NCBI RefSeq assembly: GCF_900497695.1
Contig: NZ_UIDD01000008.1
Span: 310,001 to 374,000 of the forward strand
Direction of reading: 5' to 3'
DNA from: Pseudomonas wadenswilerensis
GTDB lineage: Bacteria > Pseudomonadota > Gammaproteobacteria > Pseudomonadales > Pseudomonadaceae
DNA length: 64,000 nt
The notes under the pieces were generated by a model, which was not told the origin of the DNA, ran no database searches, and worked only from the letters and a program-made list of their open reading frames with translations. This document shows positions 9,033-17,065 of this stretch, piece after piece (position 1 is the stretch's first letter; every line of letters starts with the position of its first letter). Both the position numbers and the translations under genes were made by a program.

Positions 9033-9202
9033 GGCATCAACCTGGCAACACTCGGCACCGGGATGTAACAAGGCTGGAAGCCGGGTTGGCAGTAGTAAGC
9101 CATGGTCACTGGCGCCGGTAACGGGCGGTTCAGAAGAGCGGTATAGGCTGCGCCAAAGGCGCAGACAGTCAAGGCAAGGCAAATTGTTTTTGTTGTTTTC
9201 AT
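9029..9202 (-). CDS. Small secreted protein (57 aa), possible member of the island regulon
   Basis: A 57-residue open frame starting at the ATG at 9202 with a purine-rich ribosome site (GGAAT) just upstream. It begins MKTTKTICLALTVCAFGAAY, a typical signal peptide, and leaves a mature part of about 35-40 residues containing two cysteines (YYCQPGFQPC) and several prolines. A copy of the 16-bp island dyad sits with its centre 77 bp upstream, and a -10-like TAGTCT lies at the standard distance, so it may be co-induced with the catabolic genes. Function unknown. The short length makes the call less certain than its neighbours. Confidence 0.55.
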   Translation of the reverse strand: MKTTKTICLALTVCAFGAAYTALLNRPLPAPVTMAYYCQPGFQPCYIPVPSVARLMP

Positions 9203-9271
9203 GGCCATTCCACCACAGACGAGGAAAAGACGTTGTGCGCCCCAGACTAAAAACTGCTGCGACAACCTGCT

Positions 9272-9287
9272 TCGTCCAAACGGACTA
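9272..9287. promoter_or_regulatory. Island dyad, copy 1 (faces the 57-aa secreted protein)
   Basis: TCGTCC-AAAC-GGACTA. Read towards the minus strand, a -10-like TAGTCT (9249-9244) has its centre 33 bp from the dyad centre, and the start codon at 9202 follows. It lies between the esterase stop and the small gene. Confidence 0.6.
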
Positions 9288-9299
9288 GAAAACCGCCGC

Positions 9300-10226
9300 T
9301 CAGACCAGCGCCCGGCGCAGGTCTGCCGCGGCGCCGGCCAGGGCCGTGGCAGCGCGTTCGACAAACGCCGTCATGCTGATGAAACCATGCACCATGCCCG
9401 CGCAGCGCTCGACCCGAGTCGCCACACCCGCCCGCTGCAAGCGCTCGGCAAAGGCTTCGCCTTCGTCGCGTAGCGGATCGTACTCGGCAGTGATCAGCGT
9501 GGTGGCTGGCATCCCGCTCAGCGATTCGGCGAGCAGCGGTGAGGCCAATGGATCCTCAACCTGCTCCGGGCGTTGCAGGTAGCTGCGCCAGAACCAGGCC
9601 ATCATCGCCCGCGACAACAGATAACCTTCGCCATACGCCTGGTATGAAGCGCTGTCGCAACGGCCATCGGTGACCGGGTAGAACAGGCACTGATAGCGGA
9701 TCCGCGGGCCCTGGTGCTGTGCGGCCAGGCGGCTGACGGCGATCGCCAGGTTGGCCCCGGCGCTGTCGCCGGCCAGTGCCAGGCGGCTGCCATCGACCCG
9801 CAGGCTGCCGGCCTGCTCGACCAGCCAGCAGGTGGCGGCATAGCAATCGAGCGGCGCCGCCGGGAAGCGCGCCTCCGGTGCCAGCCGGTAGGCAACCGAG
9901 ACCACCACCGCGCCGGTTGCACTGGCCAGCGCCCGGCACAGGTGGTCATGGGTTTCGAGTGTGCCGATGACAAAGCCGCCACCATGGAAGAACACCAGCA
10001 GCGGCAGGTTGTCCTGATCCAGCGGCCGATACAGCCGGGCATCCAGCTCACCGGCAGCGCCGGCCACCCGCAGGTCGCGCACTTCAGCCATGACCGGGCC
10101 CGGGATCGGCGGCAACAGGTGGTCGGCATACTGGCGGTACTGCGCGGCATCGAGCTGGTCGTAGTCGGGCTCACCCTGGGCGCTGAACGGCTCAAGCACA
10201 GCGGCGATCTGCTTATCGAGCGGCAT
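9300..10226 (-). CDS. Alpha/beta-hydrolase esterase, hormone-sensitive lipase family
   Basis: A 308-residue esterase. The HSL signature HGGG (residues 81-84) supplies the oxyanion hole. The nucleophile is Ser155 in GDSAG, and Asp250 (AEYDPLRDEG) and His280 (MVHGF) complete the triad. I start at the ATG at 10226, preceded by AAGGAG at ideal spacing, rather than further upstream. The gene start overlaps the 3' end of the upstream SDR by 14 bp, so the two form an operon read from 11052. HSL-family enzymes cleave short acyl esters, including acetylated terpenoids and steroids. Here it may free an esterified growth substrate; that role is inferred from context. Confidence 0.85.
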   Translation of the reverse strand: MPLDKQIAAVLEPFSAQGEPDYDQLDAAQYRQYADHLLPPIPGPVMAEVRDLRVAGAAGELDARLYRPLDQDNLPLLVFFHGGGFVIGTLETHDHLCRALASATGAVVVSVAYRLAPEARFPAAPLDCYAATCWLVEQAGSLRVDGSRLALAGDSAGANLAIAVSRLAAQHQGPRIRYQCLFYPVTDGRCDSASYQAYGEGYLLSRAMMAWFWRSYLQRPEQVEDPLASPLLAESLSGMPATTLITAEYDPLRDEGEAFAERLQRAGVATRVERCAGMVHGFISMTAFVERAATALAGAAADLRRALV

Positions 10227-11052
10227 GGGTATCTCCTTGCACATCGATCATCTGGAACTGCGGGTTGGTTTCTTCAAGGATGCTGCGCAGGCGCAGCTCC
10301 AGGGCGGGTTTGAAGTCTTTATGGGGGAAGATCCAGAAGCGCTGCTCGGCCAGGGCCGCAAACACCTGGGCGGCCAAGGCGCGGGGCGTCATGCCCTGGC
10401 GGATGCTGTCGTCAAGTACGGCGCTGAACGCTGTGCCGGCCTGATCGCGGGCCTGGTTCGAGGCCATGATTTCACTGGCCACCGGCCCCGGGCAGAGCAC
10501 CGACACCGAGACCTGGGCGCCGAGCATGCTCAACTCGAACTGCAGGGTCTCGGACAACGCCACCACCGCCTGCTTGGTGACGTTGTACGGCGCCATCAAC
10601 GGGCTGCTGAGCAGCCCGGCGAGCGACGCGGTATTGATCACCTGTGCCGGGTGGCCTTGCTTGAGCAACAGCGGGACAAAACTGCGGATGCCATTGATCG
10701 TCCCCTGCAGGTTGATGGCGAGCATGCGCTGCCATTGCTCGTGGCTGATTTCCCAGCTGTAGCCGGTCTGCATCACCCCGGCATTGTTGAACAGCAGGTC
10801 GACCCGCTGAAAATGCGCCAGGACGACATCGCGCAGGCGCTCGACCTGGGTCACATCGCTGACATCGGTCACCTGGGCGATCGCCTGCGCCCCCTGCCCT
10901 TGCAGCTGCGCGCAGAGCGTCTGCAAGCCCGGACCATCGACATCGGCCAGCACCAACTGCATGCCCAGCCCTGCCGCATGCTCGGCCAGGCCCCGGCCAA
11001 TACCGCTGGCTGCGCCGGTAATCACCGCCACCCGCCCCTGCTCGTTGCTCAT
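10213..11052 (-). CDS. Short-chain dehydrogenase/reductase
   Basis: A 279-residue classical SDR. It has the nucleotide-binding TGAASGIG motif (residues 12-19), NNAG (89-92) and the catalytic Ser143, Tyr156 and Lys160 (YNVTK). It would oxidise or reduce an alcohol/ketone using NAD(P). The start at 11052 follows a GGGAGAG ribosome site. It is first in a two-gene operon with the esterase and is divergent from the Rieske oxygenase gene, sharing a 144-bp intergenic region that holds one copy of the island dyad. The order suggests that ester cleavage and alcohol oxidation act on the same compound. Confidence 0.88.
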   Translation of the reverse strand: MSNEQGRVAVITGAASGIGRGLAEHAAGLGMQLVLADVDGPGLQTLCAQLQGQGAQAIAQVTDVSDVTQVERLRDVVLAHFQRVDLLFNNAGVMQTGYSWEISHEQWQRMLAINLQGTINGIRSFVPLLLKQGHPAQVINTASLAGLLSSPLMAPYNVTKQAVVALSETLQFELSMLGAQVSVSVLCPGPVASEIMASNQARDQAGTAFSAVLDDSIRQGMTPRALAAQVFAALAEQRFWIFPHKDFKPALELRLRSILEETNPQFQMIDVQGDTHAAR

Positions 11053-11111
11053 TTTGCTCTCCCGCTGCTGGCTTGATTGCACCAGTAGAGCCGTCAGCCA
11101 GCGGGCGGCCA

Positions 11112-11127
11112 TCGTCCGTTCAGACGA
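11112..11127. promoter_or_regulatory. Island dyad, copy 2 (between SDR-esterase operon and Rieske gene)
   Basis: TCGTCC-GTTC-AGACGA; the symmetry extends one base further on each side (A...T). Rightwards, CAGAAT (11149-11154) lies with its centre 32 bp from the dyad centre. Leftwards, TCTACT (11089-11084) lies at 33 bp. The dyad centre is 67 bp from the SDR start and 77 bp from the Rieske start, so a single site could serve both directions. Confidence 0.65.
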
Positions 11128-11196
11128 TGCCCGCCAGTACAGGGGCGGCAGAATCACTCGCACAGCACACCCCGTGATACACCGGAGAACAATAAG

Positions 11197-12240
11197 ATGA
11201 GCACCCTGCACCGCATTGAAGCCAAGCTGCTGGAAGACCGCTACGCCCGTGGTTGGCACTGCCTGGGCCTGGCCGCGCAATACCGTGATGGCAAGGCCCA
11301 CCGCCTGGACGTGTTTGGCACCCGCCTGGTGGCGTTCCAGGGTGAAGACGGCCAACTGAACATTCTCGACGGCTTCTGCCCGCACATGGGCGCTGATCTG
11401 AGCACCGGCTGCATCGAAGGCAACTCGATTCGCTGCCCGTTCCACAGCTGGCGCTGGGGCGCCGATGGCGTGTGCGACGACATTCCCTACGCCAAGCGCA
11501 TTCCGCCACGGGCCAAGGTCAAGCGCTGGCCGATCATGGAGGAAAACCAGCTGCTGTTCGTCTGGAACGACCCGCAAGGCAACCCGCCGATCGCCGAGCA
11601 GGCGATCCCGCGCATCGATGCCTGTTTCAGTGACGAGTGGGCCAGCTGGGAAGTGGCCGAATTGCAGATCGACACCAACTGCCGCGAGCTGATCGACAAC
11701 GTCGCCGACATGGCGCACTTCGGCACGGTCCATGGCGCGCCGGTGGCCGAGTTCAGCAACGTTTTCGAAGGCCACCTGGCCACCCAGATCATGCGCGCCC
11801 GCAGCGAGCGCCTGTCTGGCGACAGCGAGCTGAGCACCGTGGCCACCTACTTCGGCCCGGCCTACCAGATCACCGAAATGACCGGGGCGATGAACGGCCA
11901 GCCGATCCACTCGATCCTGCTCAACTGCCATGTGCCGATCGACCTCAACAGCTTCACCCTGCGCTATGGCGTGCTGGTGAAAAAGATCCCCGGGCTGAGC
12001 GAGGAACAGAACCAGGCCATGGCCAAGGCCTATGTGCAACAGGCCCAGGCCGCCTTCTACGAAGACGTGGCGATCTGGCACAGCAAGACCCGGGTCGACA
12101 ACCCGCTGCTGTGCGACGGCGATGGCCCGGTCTACCAGTTGCGGCGCTGGTACGAACAGTTCTATACCGACGTCGCCCTGCTGCCTGCCGAGACCCGTGA
12201 CAACAAGCGTTTCGTGGTACTTGACGGCGAGCGTGCCTGA
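11197..12240 (+). CDS. Rieske non-heme iron oxygenase, KshA-like
   Basis: A 347-residue oxygenase component. The Rieske [2Fe-2S] ligands are Cys61, His63, Cys80 and His83 (CPHMG...CPFH). The mononuclear iron site is N168-x-x-D171-x-x-H174-x4-H179, with Asp290 as the likely third ligand. The segments CPFHSWRWG, IPYAKRIPPRAK and DMAHFGTVHG followed by NVFEGH match the pattern I know from 3-ketosteroid 9-alpha-hydroxylase oxygenase (KshA). KshA hydroxylates C9 of androstadienedione and so opens ring B. No KshB-type reductase is in the window. GGAG precedes the start. A related Rieske hydroxylase for another polycyclic isoprenoid is the main alternative. Confidence 0.8.
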   Translation: MSTLHRIEAKLLEDRYARGWHCLGLAAQYRDGKAHRLDVFGTRLVAFQGEDGQLNILDGFCPHMGADLSTGCIEGNSIRCPFHSWRWGADGVCDDIPYAKRIPPRAKVKRWPIMEENQLLFVWNDPQGNPPIAEQAIPRIDACFSDEWASWEVAELQIDTNCRELIDNVADMAHFGTVHGAPVAEFSNVFEGHLATQIMRARSERLSGDSELSTVATYFGPAYQITEMTGAMNGQPIHSILLNCHVPIDLNSFTLRYGVLVKKIPGLSEEQNQAMAKAYVQQAQAAFYEDVAIWHSKTRVDNPLLCDGDGPVYQLRRWYEQFYTDVALLPAETRDNKRFVVLDGERA

Positions 12241-12257
12241 GCCTTGCCGACAGCTTC

Positions 12258-12282
12258 GGACAGGCGTGCGTTACGCCTGTCC
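12258..12282. promoter_or_regulatory. 25-bp inverted repeat between Rieske gene and luxR-type gene
   Basis: Perfect 10-bp arms GGACAGGCGT and ACGCCTGTCC separated by 5 bp, starting 17 bp after the oxygenase stop. It can fold as a strong RNA hairpin (no U-run follows) or serve as an operator for the downstream regulator gene, which lacks a copy of the island dyad. Confidence 0.5.
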
Positions 12283-12371
12283 GGATGCGTGTACGGAGCG
12301 TTGCGTGCACGCGTCGACGACGATTATTCTCTGCCATCGCCAACGCTAATAATAAAAAATGGTAGTTCCCT

Positions 12372-13502
12372 ATGCAGCCGTGCCTCACCCTAGAGTCGTT
12401 CAGCGACTTGCTCGGTCACCTCTACCAAGGGCCAATGGAGAACATTCCCTGGGTCACCTTCCTCAACCAGCTCAACCTGCAGCTGCACAGCAAATACGTC
12501 ACCTTCATCCTGCGCCCGCCCAGCGCCCACGTCGACGGCCTGATGGTCAACACCACCGGCAGTTCGAGCGAAACCACCGCCTCCTATAACAAGCATTTCT
12601 TTGCCCTCGACCCATTCGTCGACCTGCCCAACCGTGAAGTGGTGACCCTCGCCAGCTACGTTTCCAACGACGAGCTGCTGCAATCGGAGTTCTACAAGAA
12701 TTTTCTCGAGCCGGTGGACGTGTTCCATATCCTCGGTGCCGACATCAACACCTGTGATGGCGCCCAGTGCCGCATCCGCATCAGCCGCGGGCGTAACGAC
12801 CAGCCCTTCGGCGATGAAGAAAAAACCCTGCTGGCGCGTTTCATCCCGCACCTGGAACGCTCGATCAAGCTGCACATGCAGCTCAACCGCATCGAAACCG
12901 AACGCAACCTCTACGCCGGCGCCGTCGACCAGATGGCGGTGGGCACCATCATCCTCGACGAAACCGGCAAGGTGCTGCAGACCAACCAGGTTGCCGAGCG
13001 GCTGATCCAGGAAAAGGACGGCATCAAGCTGGTCAACGACGGCCTGCAGGTCGGTACCGCGCGCGACACCCAGGAGTTCCGCCGCCTGGTCAAGCAATCA
13101 CTGCTGTCGCAAAAAAGCAGCAACCCCTCGGTGGTCGAGGCCATGCGCGTGCAACGCCCGTCCGGGCGCGCCGACCTTGGCATCATCGTGCGCTCGGTAC
13201 CGCTGTCGACCTGGAGCGAAGGCAAGCAATGCCCGACCGTGGTGATCTTCATCAGCGACCCGGAGCAGCAATCGTCAGCGCCGCAGGAGATCGTCCGTGC
13301 GCTGTTCGATTTCACCCCGGCCGAAACCCAGCTGGCCATGCTGTTGGCCAACGGCCTGACCCTGGATGAAGCCTCGGAAGAACTGGGTATCAGCCGCAAC
13401 ACCTCGCGTGCCCACCTGCGTTCGACCTTTTCCAAGACCGGCGTGACCCGCCAGACCATGCTGGTGCGCTTGATTTTGCGCAGCGTGGCGACCCTCGGCT
13501 GA
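12372..13502 (+). CDS. LuxR-type transcription regulator, TeiR/TesR-like
   Basis: A 376-residue protein. The C-terminal part (about residues 305-370) is a LuxR/NarL helix-turn-helix: FTPAETQLAMLLANGLTLDEA, then LGISRNTSRAHLRSTFSKTGV. The middle (about 185-290) looks PAS-like (VGTIILDETGKVLQTNQVA), and the N-terminal 170 residues form an input domain I cannot assign. It has no response-regulator receiver domain and no AHL-binding signature. The architecture and length recall TeiR/TesR, the LuxR-type activator of testosterone genes in Comamonas; this is from memory. It is the only regulator inside the 9-24 kb island, and a repeated 16-bp dyad there is a natural candidate target. Confidence 0.8.
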   Translation: MQPCLTLESFSDLLGHLYQGPMENIPWVTFLNQLNLQLHSKYVTFILRPPSAHVDGLMVNTTGSSSETTASYNKHFFALDPFVDLPNREVVTLASYVSNDELLQSEFYKNFLEPVDVFHILGADINTCDGAQCRIRISRGRNDQPFGDEEKTLLARFIPHLERSIKLHMQLNRIETERNLYAGAVDQMAVGTIILDETGKVLQTNQVAERLIQEKDGIKLVNDGLQVGTARDTQEFRRLVKQSLLSQKSSNPSVVEAMRVQRPSGRADLGIIVRSVPLSTWSEGKQCPTVVIFISDPEQQSSAPQEIVRALFDFTPAETQLAMLLANGLTLDEASEELGISRNTSRAHLRSTFSKTGVTRQTMLVRLILRSVATLG

Positions 13503-13512
13503 AGCGGCGCCC

Positions 13513-13528
13513 TCGTCCGCTTGGACGA
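13513..13528. promoter_or_regulatory. Island dyad, copy 3 (upstream of Nudix gene)
   Basis: TCGTCC-GCTT-GGACGA, the most symmetric copy (perfect 6-bp arms). It lies 10 bp after the luxR-type stop codon, and its centre is 73 bp before the Nudix start. A weak -10-like CACAGT (13551-13556) lies at 33 bp. Confidence 0.6.
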
Positions 13529-13593
13529 TGGCGGGCCGCCAAGTACAGCGCACAGTGCAGGCATCCACCCTCCGTCACCGCGTGGGCCTGCAT

Positions 13594-14151
13594 ATGCGTA
13601 ATTGTCCGACCATCCTCAAGACCGAACTGCTGGCTGAAAGCAGCCATTTCCAGATCGAAGCCCTGCACCTGCAATTCAGCAATGGCCAGCGGCGCATCTA
13701 CGAACGTTTGCGCGGTACCGGCTACCGCTCGGTGATGCTGGTGGCGATGCCCGATCCCGAGCATGTGCTGATGGTGCGCGAGTACGCCGTGGGTGTAGAG
13801 GGCACCATCCTCGGGCTGCCCAAGGGCGGTGCCGAAGCGGATGAAAGCTACCTGCAGGCGGCGCAGCGCGAGCTGTGCGAAGAAGTCGGCCTGCGCGCGG
13901 CACGGCTGACCGAACTGGGCGAACTGACCCTGGCACCGGGGCATTTGTGTCATCGTTATCGCGTGGTACTGGCCCAGGACCTGAGCCCTTGTGCCCTGGA
14001 CGGAGATGAGCCCGAGCCGCTGGAATGCATCAAGGTACCGCTGGCGCAGATCCCGGAACGGGTGGCCAGTGGGGAGTTGCATGAGGCCCGGGCGATTGCT
14101 GCGTTGTTCATGGCCATGGGGGCCTGTGGGAGCGGGCTTGACCCGCGATGA
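13594..14151 (+). CDS. Nudix hydrolase, NudE-like
   Basis: A 185-residue protein with a complete Nudix box at residues 78-100 (G-x5-E-x7-REL-x-EE-x-GL), which binds the catalytic metal. The N-terminus MRNCPTILKTELLAES and FSNGQRRIYERL resemble NudE, which hydrolyses ADP-ribose, NADH and diadenosine polyphosphates. I start at 13594 because the NudE-like similarity begins there. The island dyad sits upstream at the standard spacing, which suggests co-induction with catabolism. The enzyme might act on CoA or nucleotide by-products; that is inference. REP sequences follow the stop. Confidence 0.82.
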   Translation: MRNCPTILKTELLAESSHFQIEALHLQFSNGQRRIYERLRGTGYRSVMLVAMPDPEHVLMVREYAVGVEGTILGLPKGGAEADESYLQAAQRELCEEVGLRAARLTELGELTLAPGHLCHRYRVVLAQDLSPCALDGDEPEPLECIKVPLAQIPERVASGELHEARAIAALFMAMGACGSGLDPR

Positions 14152-14287
14152 GGCCGGGGCAGCCTGCGCAGCAAGGAGTTGTCTGAACTACGAGCGCTAT
14201 GCGCTCGATCGCTGGCAAGGCCAGCTCCCACAGGTTCAGCGCTGTACTCAGATCCATTGTGGGAGCCGGCCTTGCCGGCGATGAAGC
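14123..14287. repeat. REP elements (one single, then one inverted pair)
   Basis: A REP copy at about 14123-14155 (GTGGGAGCGGGCTTGACC then CGCGATGAGG) is followed by an inverted pair at about 14208-14232 and 14258-14287, facing each other around a 25-bp spacer. They fill the gap between the Nudix gene and the convergent aldolase gene and could act as a bidirectional RNA end. Confidence 0.8.
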
Positions 14288-14298
14288 CAGCGCGCCTC

Positions 14299-15333
14299 TC
14301 AGGTCGGCATCACCCCACGCGCCCGCGACAGGGTCAGGGCCAGGTCTTCGATCATGTCTTCCTGACCGCCCACCGTGCCCCGCCGCCCTAGCTCTACCAG
14401 CAAGTCCCGCGCGGCAATGCCGTACTTGAGCTCGGCACGCTTGGCAAACAACAGGAACGAACTGTAGACCCCGGCATAACCCAGGGTCAGGGCATCACGG
14501 TCGAGACGAATGGGTTGGTCCATCATCGGCACCACCAGGTCCTCGGCCACGTCCATGATTCGGTACAGGTCAACGCCGCTGCTCACGCCCATGCGCTCCA
14601 GCACGGCGACGAACACTTCCAGCGGCGTGTTGCCCGCCCCCGCCCCCAGCCCGGCAACCGAGCCGTCGATGCGCACGGCGCCGGCCTCGATAGCCGCCAG
14701 CGAGTTGGCAATCGCCATGCCCAGGTTGTGGTGGCCATGAAAACCGACTTCGGTGCTGGCATTCAAACCGGCACGCAACAGGCCAATCTTCTCGCTGACT
14801 TCAGCCGGCAGCATGTAGCCCGCGGAGTCGGTGCAATAGATGCAGTTGGCGCCGTAGCTTTCCATCAGCCGCGCCTGTTCCAGCAGTTTTTCCGCGCTGA
14901 CCATGTGCGCCATCATCAGGAAACCGACGGTGTCCAGGCCCATCTTCGCCGCCATGCCGATGTGCTGGCCGGAAACATCCGCTTCGGTGCAGTGGGTCGC
15001 CACACGAATGGTCGAGACGCCATGTTCATGGGCCATTTTCAGGTGATCAAGGGTGCCGATTCCCGGTAGCAGCAAGGCCGACACCTTGGCCTGTTTGAGC
15101 CTGGGGATCACCGCCGCGAAGTATTCCTCATCGCTGTGGGCAGGAAATCCGTAGTTCAGCGAAGCCCCACCCAGGCCATCGCCATGGGTGATTTCAATCA
15201 GCGGCACACCGGCCGCATCCAGGCCGCTGGCCACCGCGATCATCTGCTCCAGGCTGATCTGGTGACGTTTGGCGTGCATCCCGTCGCGCAGGCTCATGTC
15301 GTGCAGACGGACGCTTTTACCTTGCAGATTCAT
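14299..15333 (-). CDS. 4-hydroxy-2-oxovalerate aldolase (DmpG/MhpE/TesG-like)
   Basis: A 344-residue HMG-CoA-lyase-like TIM-barrel aldolase that splits 4-hydroxy-2-oxo acids into pyruvate and an aldehyde. The N-terminal [14 protein letters not shown] carries the active-site Arg16 and metal-ligand Asp17, and GFHGHHNLG carries the metal ligands His199 and His201, at positions very close to DmpG. It is the last gene of a four-gene operon (hydrolase, hydratase, dehydrogenase, aldolase) and is expected to form a channelled complex with the dehydrogenase encoded 13 bp upstream. I start at 15333; an upstream extension lacks family similarity. Confidence 0.92.
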   Translation of the reverse strand: MNLQGKSVRLHDMSLRDGMHAKRHQISLEQMIAVASGLDAAGVPLIEITHGDGLGGASLNYGFPAHSDEEYFAAVIPRLKQAKVSALLLPGIGTLDHLKMAHEHGVSTIRVATHCTEADVSGQHIGMAAKMGLDTVGFLMMAHMVSAEKLLEQARLMESYGANCIYCTDSAGYMLPAEVSEKIGLLRAGLNASTEVGFHGHHNLGMAIANSLAAIEAGAVRIDGSVAGLGAGAGNTPLEVFVAVLERMGVSSGVDLYRIMDVAEDLVVPMMDQPIRLDRDALTLGYAGVYSSFLLFAKRAELKYGIAARDLLVELGRRGTVGGQEDMIEDLALTLSRARGVMPT

Positions 15334-15346
15334 GGCAGTTCTCCAC

Positions 15347-16255
15347 TCAACGGACGGGCAATTGCAGGGTGCCCTTGTGGGCTTCTTCGGCAAACATCTC
15401 GGCAGTGCGCAAACCCGCAGCGGTCATGATGTCGAGGTTGCCGGCGGACTTGGGCAGGAAATCGCCGAGGCCTTCGACCTCGATGAAGATCGACACCTTG
15501 CGGCCATCGAAAATCGGCCCGTTGATCAGCTTGTAGCCGGGCACGTAGCGCTGCACTTCCTTGACCATGCTCAGCACCGAAGCGCGGATGGCCTCGCGGT
15601 CGGGCTCCTCGTCGGTCAGGCAGTGGATGGTGTCGCGCATCATCAGCGGCGGCTCGGCCGGGTTGATGACGATGATCGCCTTGCCGCGCCGGGCGCCACC
15701 GATCTGCTCGACGGCACCGGCGGTGGTGCGGGTGAATTCGTCGATGTTCTGCCGGGTGCCCGGGCCCACCGAGCCGGAAGACACCGTGGCGACGATCTCG
15801 CCATAGGCCACCGACTGGATGCGCGACACCGCCGCAACCATGGGGATGGTCGCCTGGCCACCGCAGGTGACCATGTTGACGTTCATCGCCAGCGTCGCCG
15901 CATGCTGTTTGAGGTTGACCGGCGGCACGCAGAACGGCCCGATGGCCGCCGGCGTGAGGTCGACCATGATCACCCCCAGCGCGTTGAGCTTGCGGCTGTT
16001 GTGCGCATGCACATAGGCCGAAGTGGCATCGAAGGCGATACGAATATCATCGTCGAGTACGTGCGGCAGCAACCCGTCCAGGCCGTCGGCGGTGGTCTTC
16101 ACGCCCAGTTCGCGGGCGCGCTTGAGGCCTTCGGACTGTGGGTCGACACCGACCATCCACACCGGTTCGATCCACTCGGAGCGACACATTTTCATCAGCA
16201 AATCCGTGCCGATGTTACCCGGCCCGATAATGGCCGCTTTCAGTTTCTTGCTCAT
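15347..16255 (-). CDS. Acetaldehyde/propanal dehydrogenase, CoA-acylating (DmpF/MhpF/TesF-like)
   Basis: A 302-residue NAD-dependent enzyme that turns the aldehyde released by the aldolase into acyl-Co[11 protein letters not shown] (residues 11-20) is the NAD-binding loop, and Cys131 in [10 protein letters not shown] is the catalytic thiol (Cys132 in DmpF). The ATG at 16255 has a GAGG about 10 bp upstream and is preferred over an in-frame TTG three codons earlier. It lies 18 bp after the hydratase and 13 bp before the aldolase. In steroid degraders the aldehyde is propanal; in phenol degraders it is acetaldehyde. I cannot tell which applies here. Confidence 0.92.
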   Translation of the reverse strand: MSKKLKAAIIGPGNIGTDLLMKMCRSEWIEPVWMVGVDPQSEGLKRARELGVKTTADGLDGLLPHVLDDDIRIAFDATSAYVHAHNSRKLNALGVIMVDLTPAAIGPFCVPPVNLKQHAATLAMNVNMVTCGGQATIPMVAAVSRIQSVAYGEIVATVSSGSVGPGTRQNIDEFTRTTAGAVEQIGGARRGKAIIVINPAEPPLMMRDTIHCLTDEEPDREAIRASVLSMVKEVQRYVPGYKLINGPIFDGRKVSIFIEVEGLGDFLPKSAGNLDIMTAAGLRTAEMFAEEAHKGTLQLPVR

Positions 16256-16273
16256 TCGCGTCAACCTCGCAGG

Positions 16274-17065
16274 TCAGGCACAGAACGACACCCGGGCGCT
16301 GCCCAGGCCGTCGATGGTCAGGGAGAACTGGTCGCCGGCCCTGGCAGGCTCCAACGGCACCAGCGAGCCGGAAAGGATGATTTCCCCGGCCTTGAACGGG
16401 ATGCCGAAGGCGCCCAGGGTGTTGGCCAGCCAGGCCACCGCGGTCAGCGGGTTGCCCTGCACCGCCGAGCCAAGGCCTTCGCTGATCAGCTCGCCGTTCT
16501 TGAACACCTGCATGCGCAGGTTGGGCAGGTCGAGCTGGCGCGGATCGACCTGGCTGTCACCGAGCACGAAAACCCCGCAGGAGGCGTTGTCGGCGACGGT
16601 GTCCTGGATGCGGATACGCCAGTCCTGGATGCGTGAATCGACGATCTCGAAACACGGCATGACGTACTCGGTCGCCGCCAGTACGTCGGCCTCGGTGACG
16701 CCGGGGCCGACCAGGTCATGCTTGAGCTTGAAGGCAATCTCGCCTTCGGCGCGCGGCTGGATCAGGCGATTGGCGCTCAGGGAAATCTGCGCGTCATCGG
16801 CAAAGGCCATCTGCTCGGTGATAAAACCGAAATCCGGCTGGTGCACATCGAGCATGCGCTGCACCGCCGCCGAGGTGACGCCGATCTTCTTGCCGACGAT
16901 GCGGTCACCCGCCGCCACCCGCCGCTCGATGCTGTAAAGCGAGATATGGTAGGCATCCTCGATGCTGATCTGCGCCCAACGCTCGCTCAACGGCACCAGG
17001 GTGCTGCCGCTGCACAGGGCCTGGTACAGCTCTTCGCCATACTGGCGATGCAAATGCTCGCTCAT
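16274..17065 (-). CDS. 2-hydroxy-2,4-dienoate hydratase (MhpD/TesE-like)
   Basis: A 263-residue member of the fumarylacetoacetase-fold hydratase/decarboxylase family. It has KIGVTSAAVQRML, PRAEGEIAF (metal-binding Glu residues) and a C-terminal GSLVPLEPARAGD segment. It would add water to a 2-hydroxy-2,4-dienoate to give a 4-hydroxy-2-oxo acid, the substrate for the aldolase. Its start (17065) overlaps the stop of the hydrolase as ATGA, showing coupling. An alternative start 186 bp upstream would run into the hydrolase gene and has no similarity, so I reject it. Confidence 0.9.
   Translation of the reverse strand: MSEHLHRQYGEELYQALCSGSTLVPLSERWAQISIEDAYHISLYSIERRVAAGDRIVGKKIGVTSAAVQRMLDVHQPDFGFITEQMAFADDAQISLSANRLIQPRAEGEIAFKLKHDLVGPGVTEADVLAATEYVMPCFEIVDSRIQDWRIRIQDTVADNASCGVFVLGDSQVDPRQLDLPNLRMQVFKNGELISEGLGSAVQGNPLTAVAWLANTLGAFGIPFKAGEIILSGSLVPLEPARAGDQFSLTIDGLGSARVSFCA

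Noticed and set aside
10213..12081. Possible long fusion of the SDR with about 340 extra N-terminal residues
   Set aside because: The extra part is antisense to the Rieske oxygenase gene and the intergenic dyad. The SDR start at 11052 has a ribosome site and begins directly with the cofactor fold.
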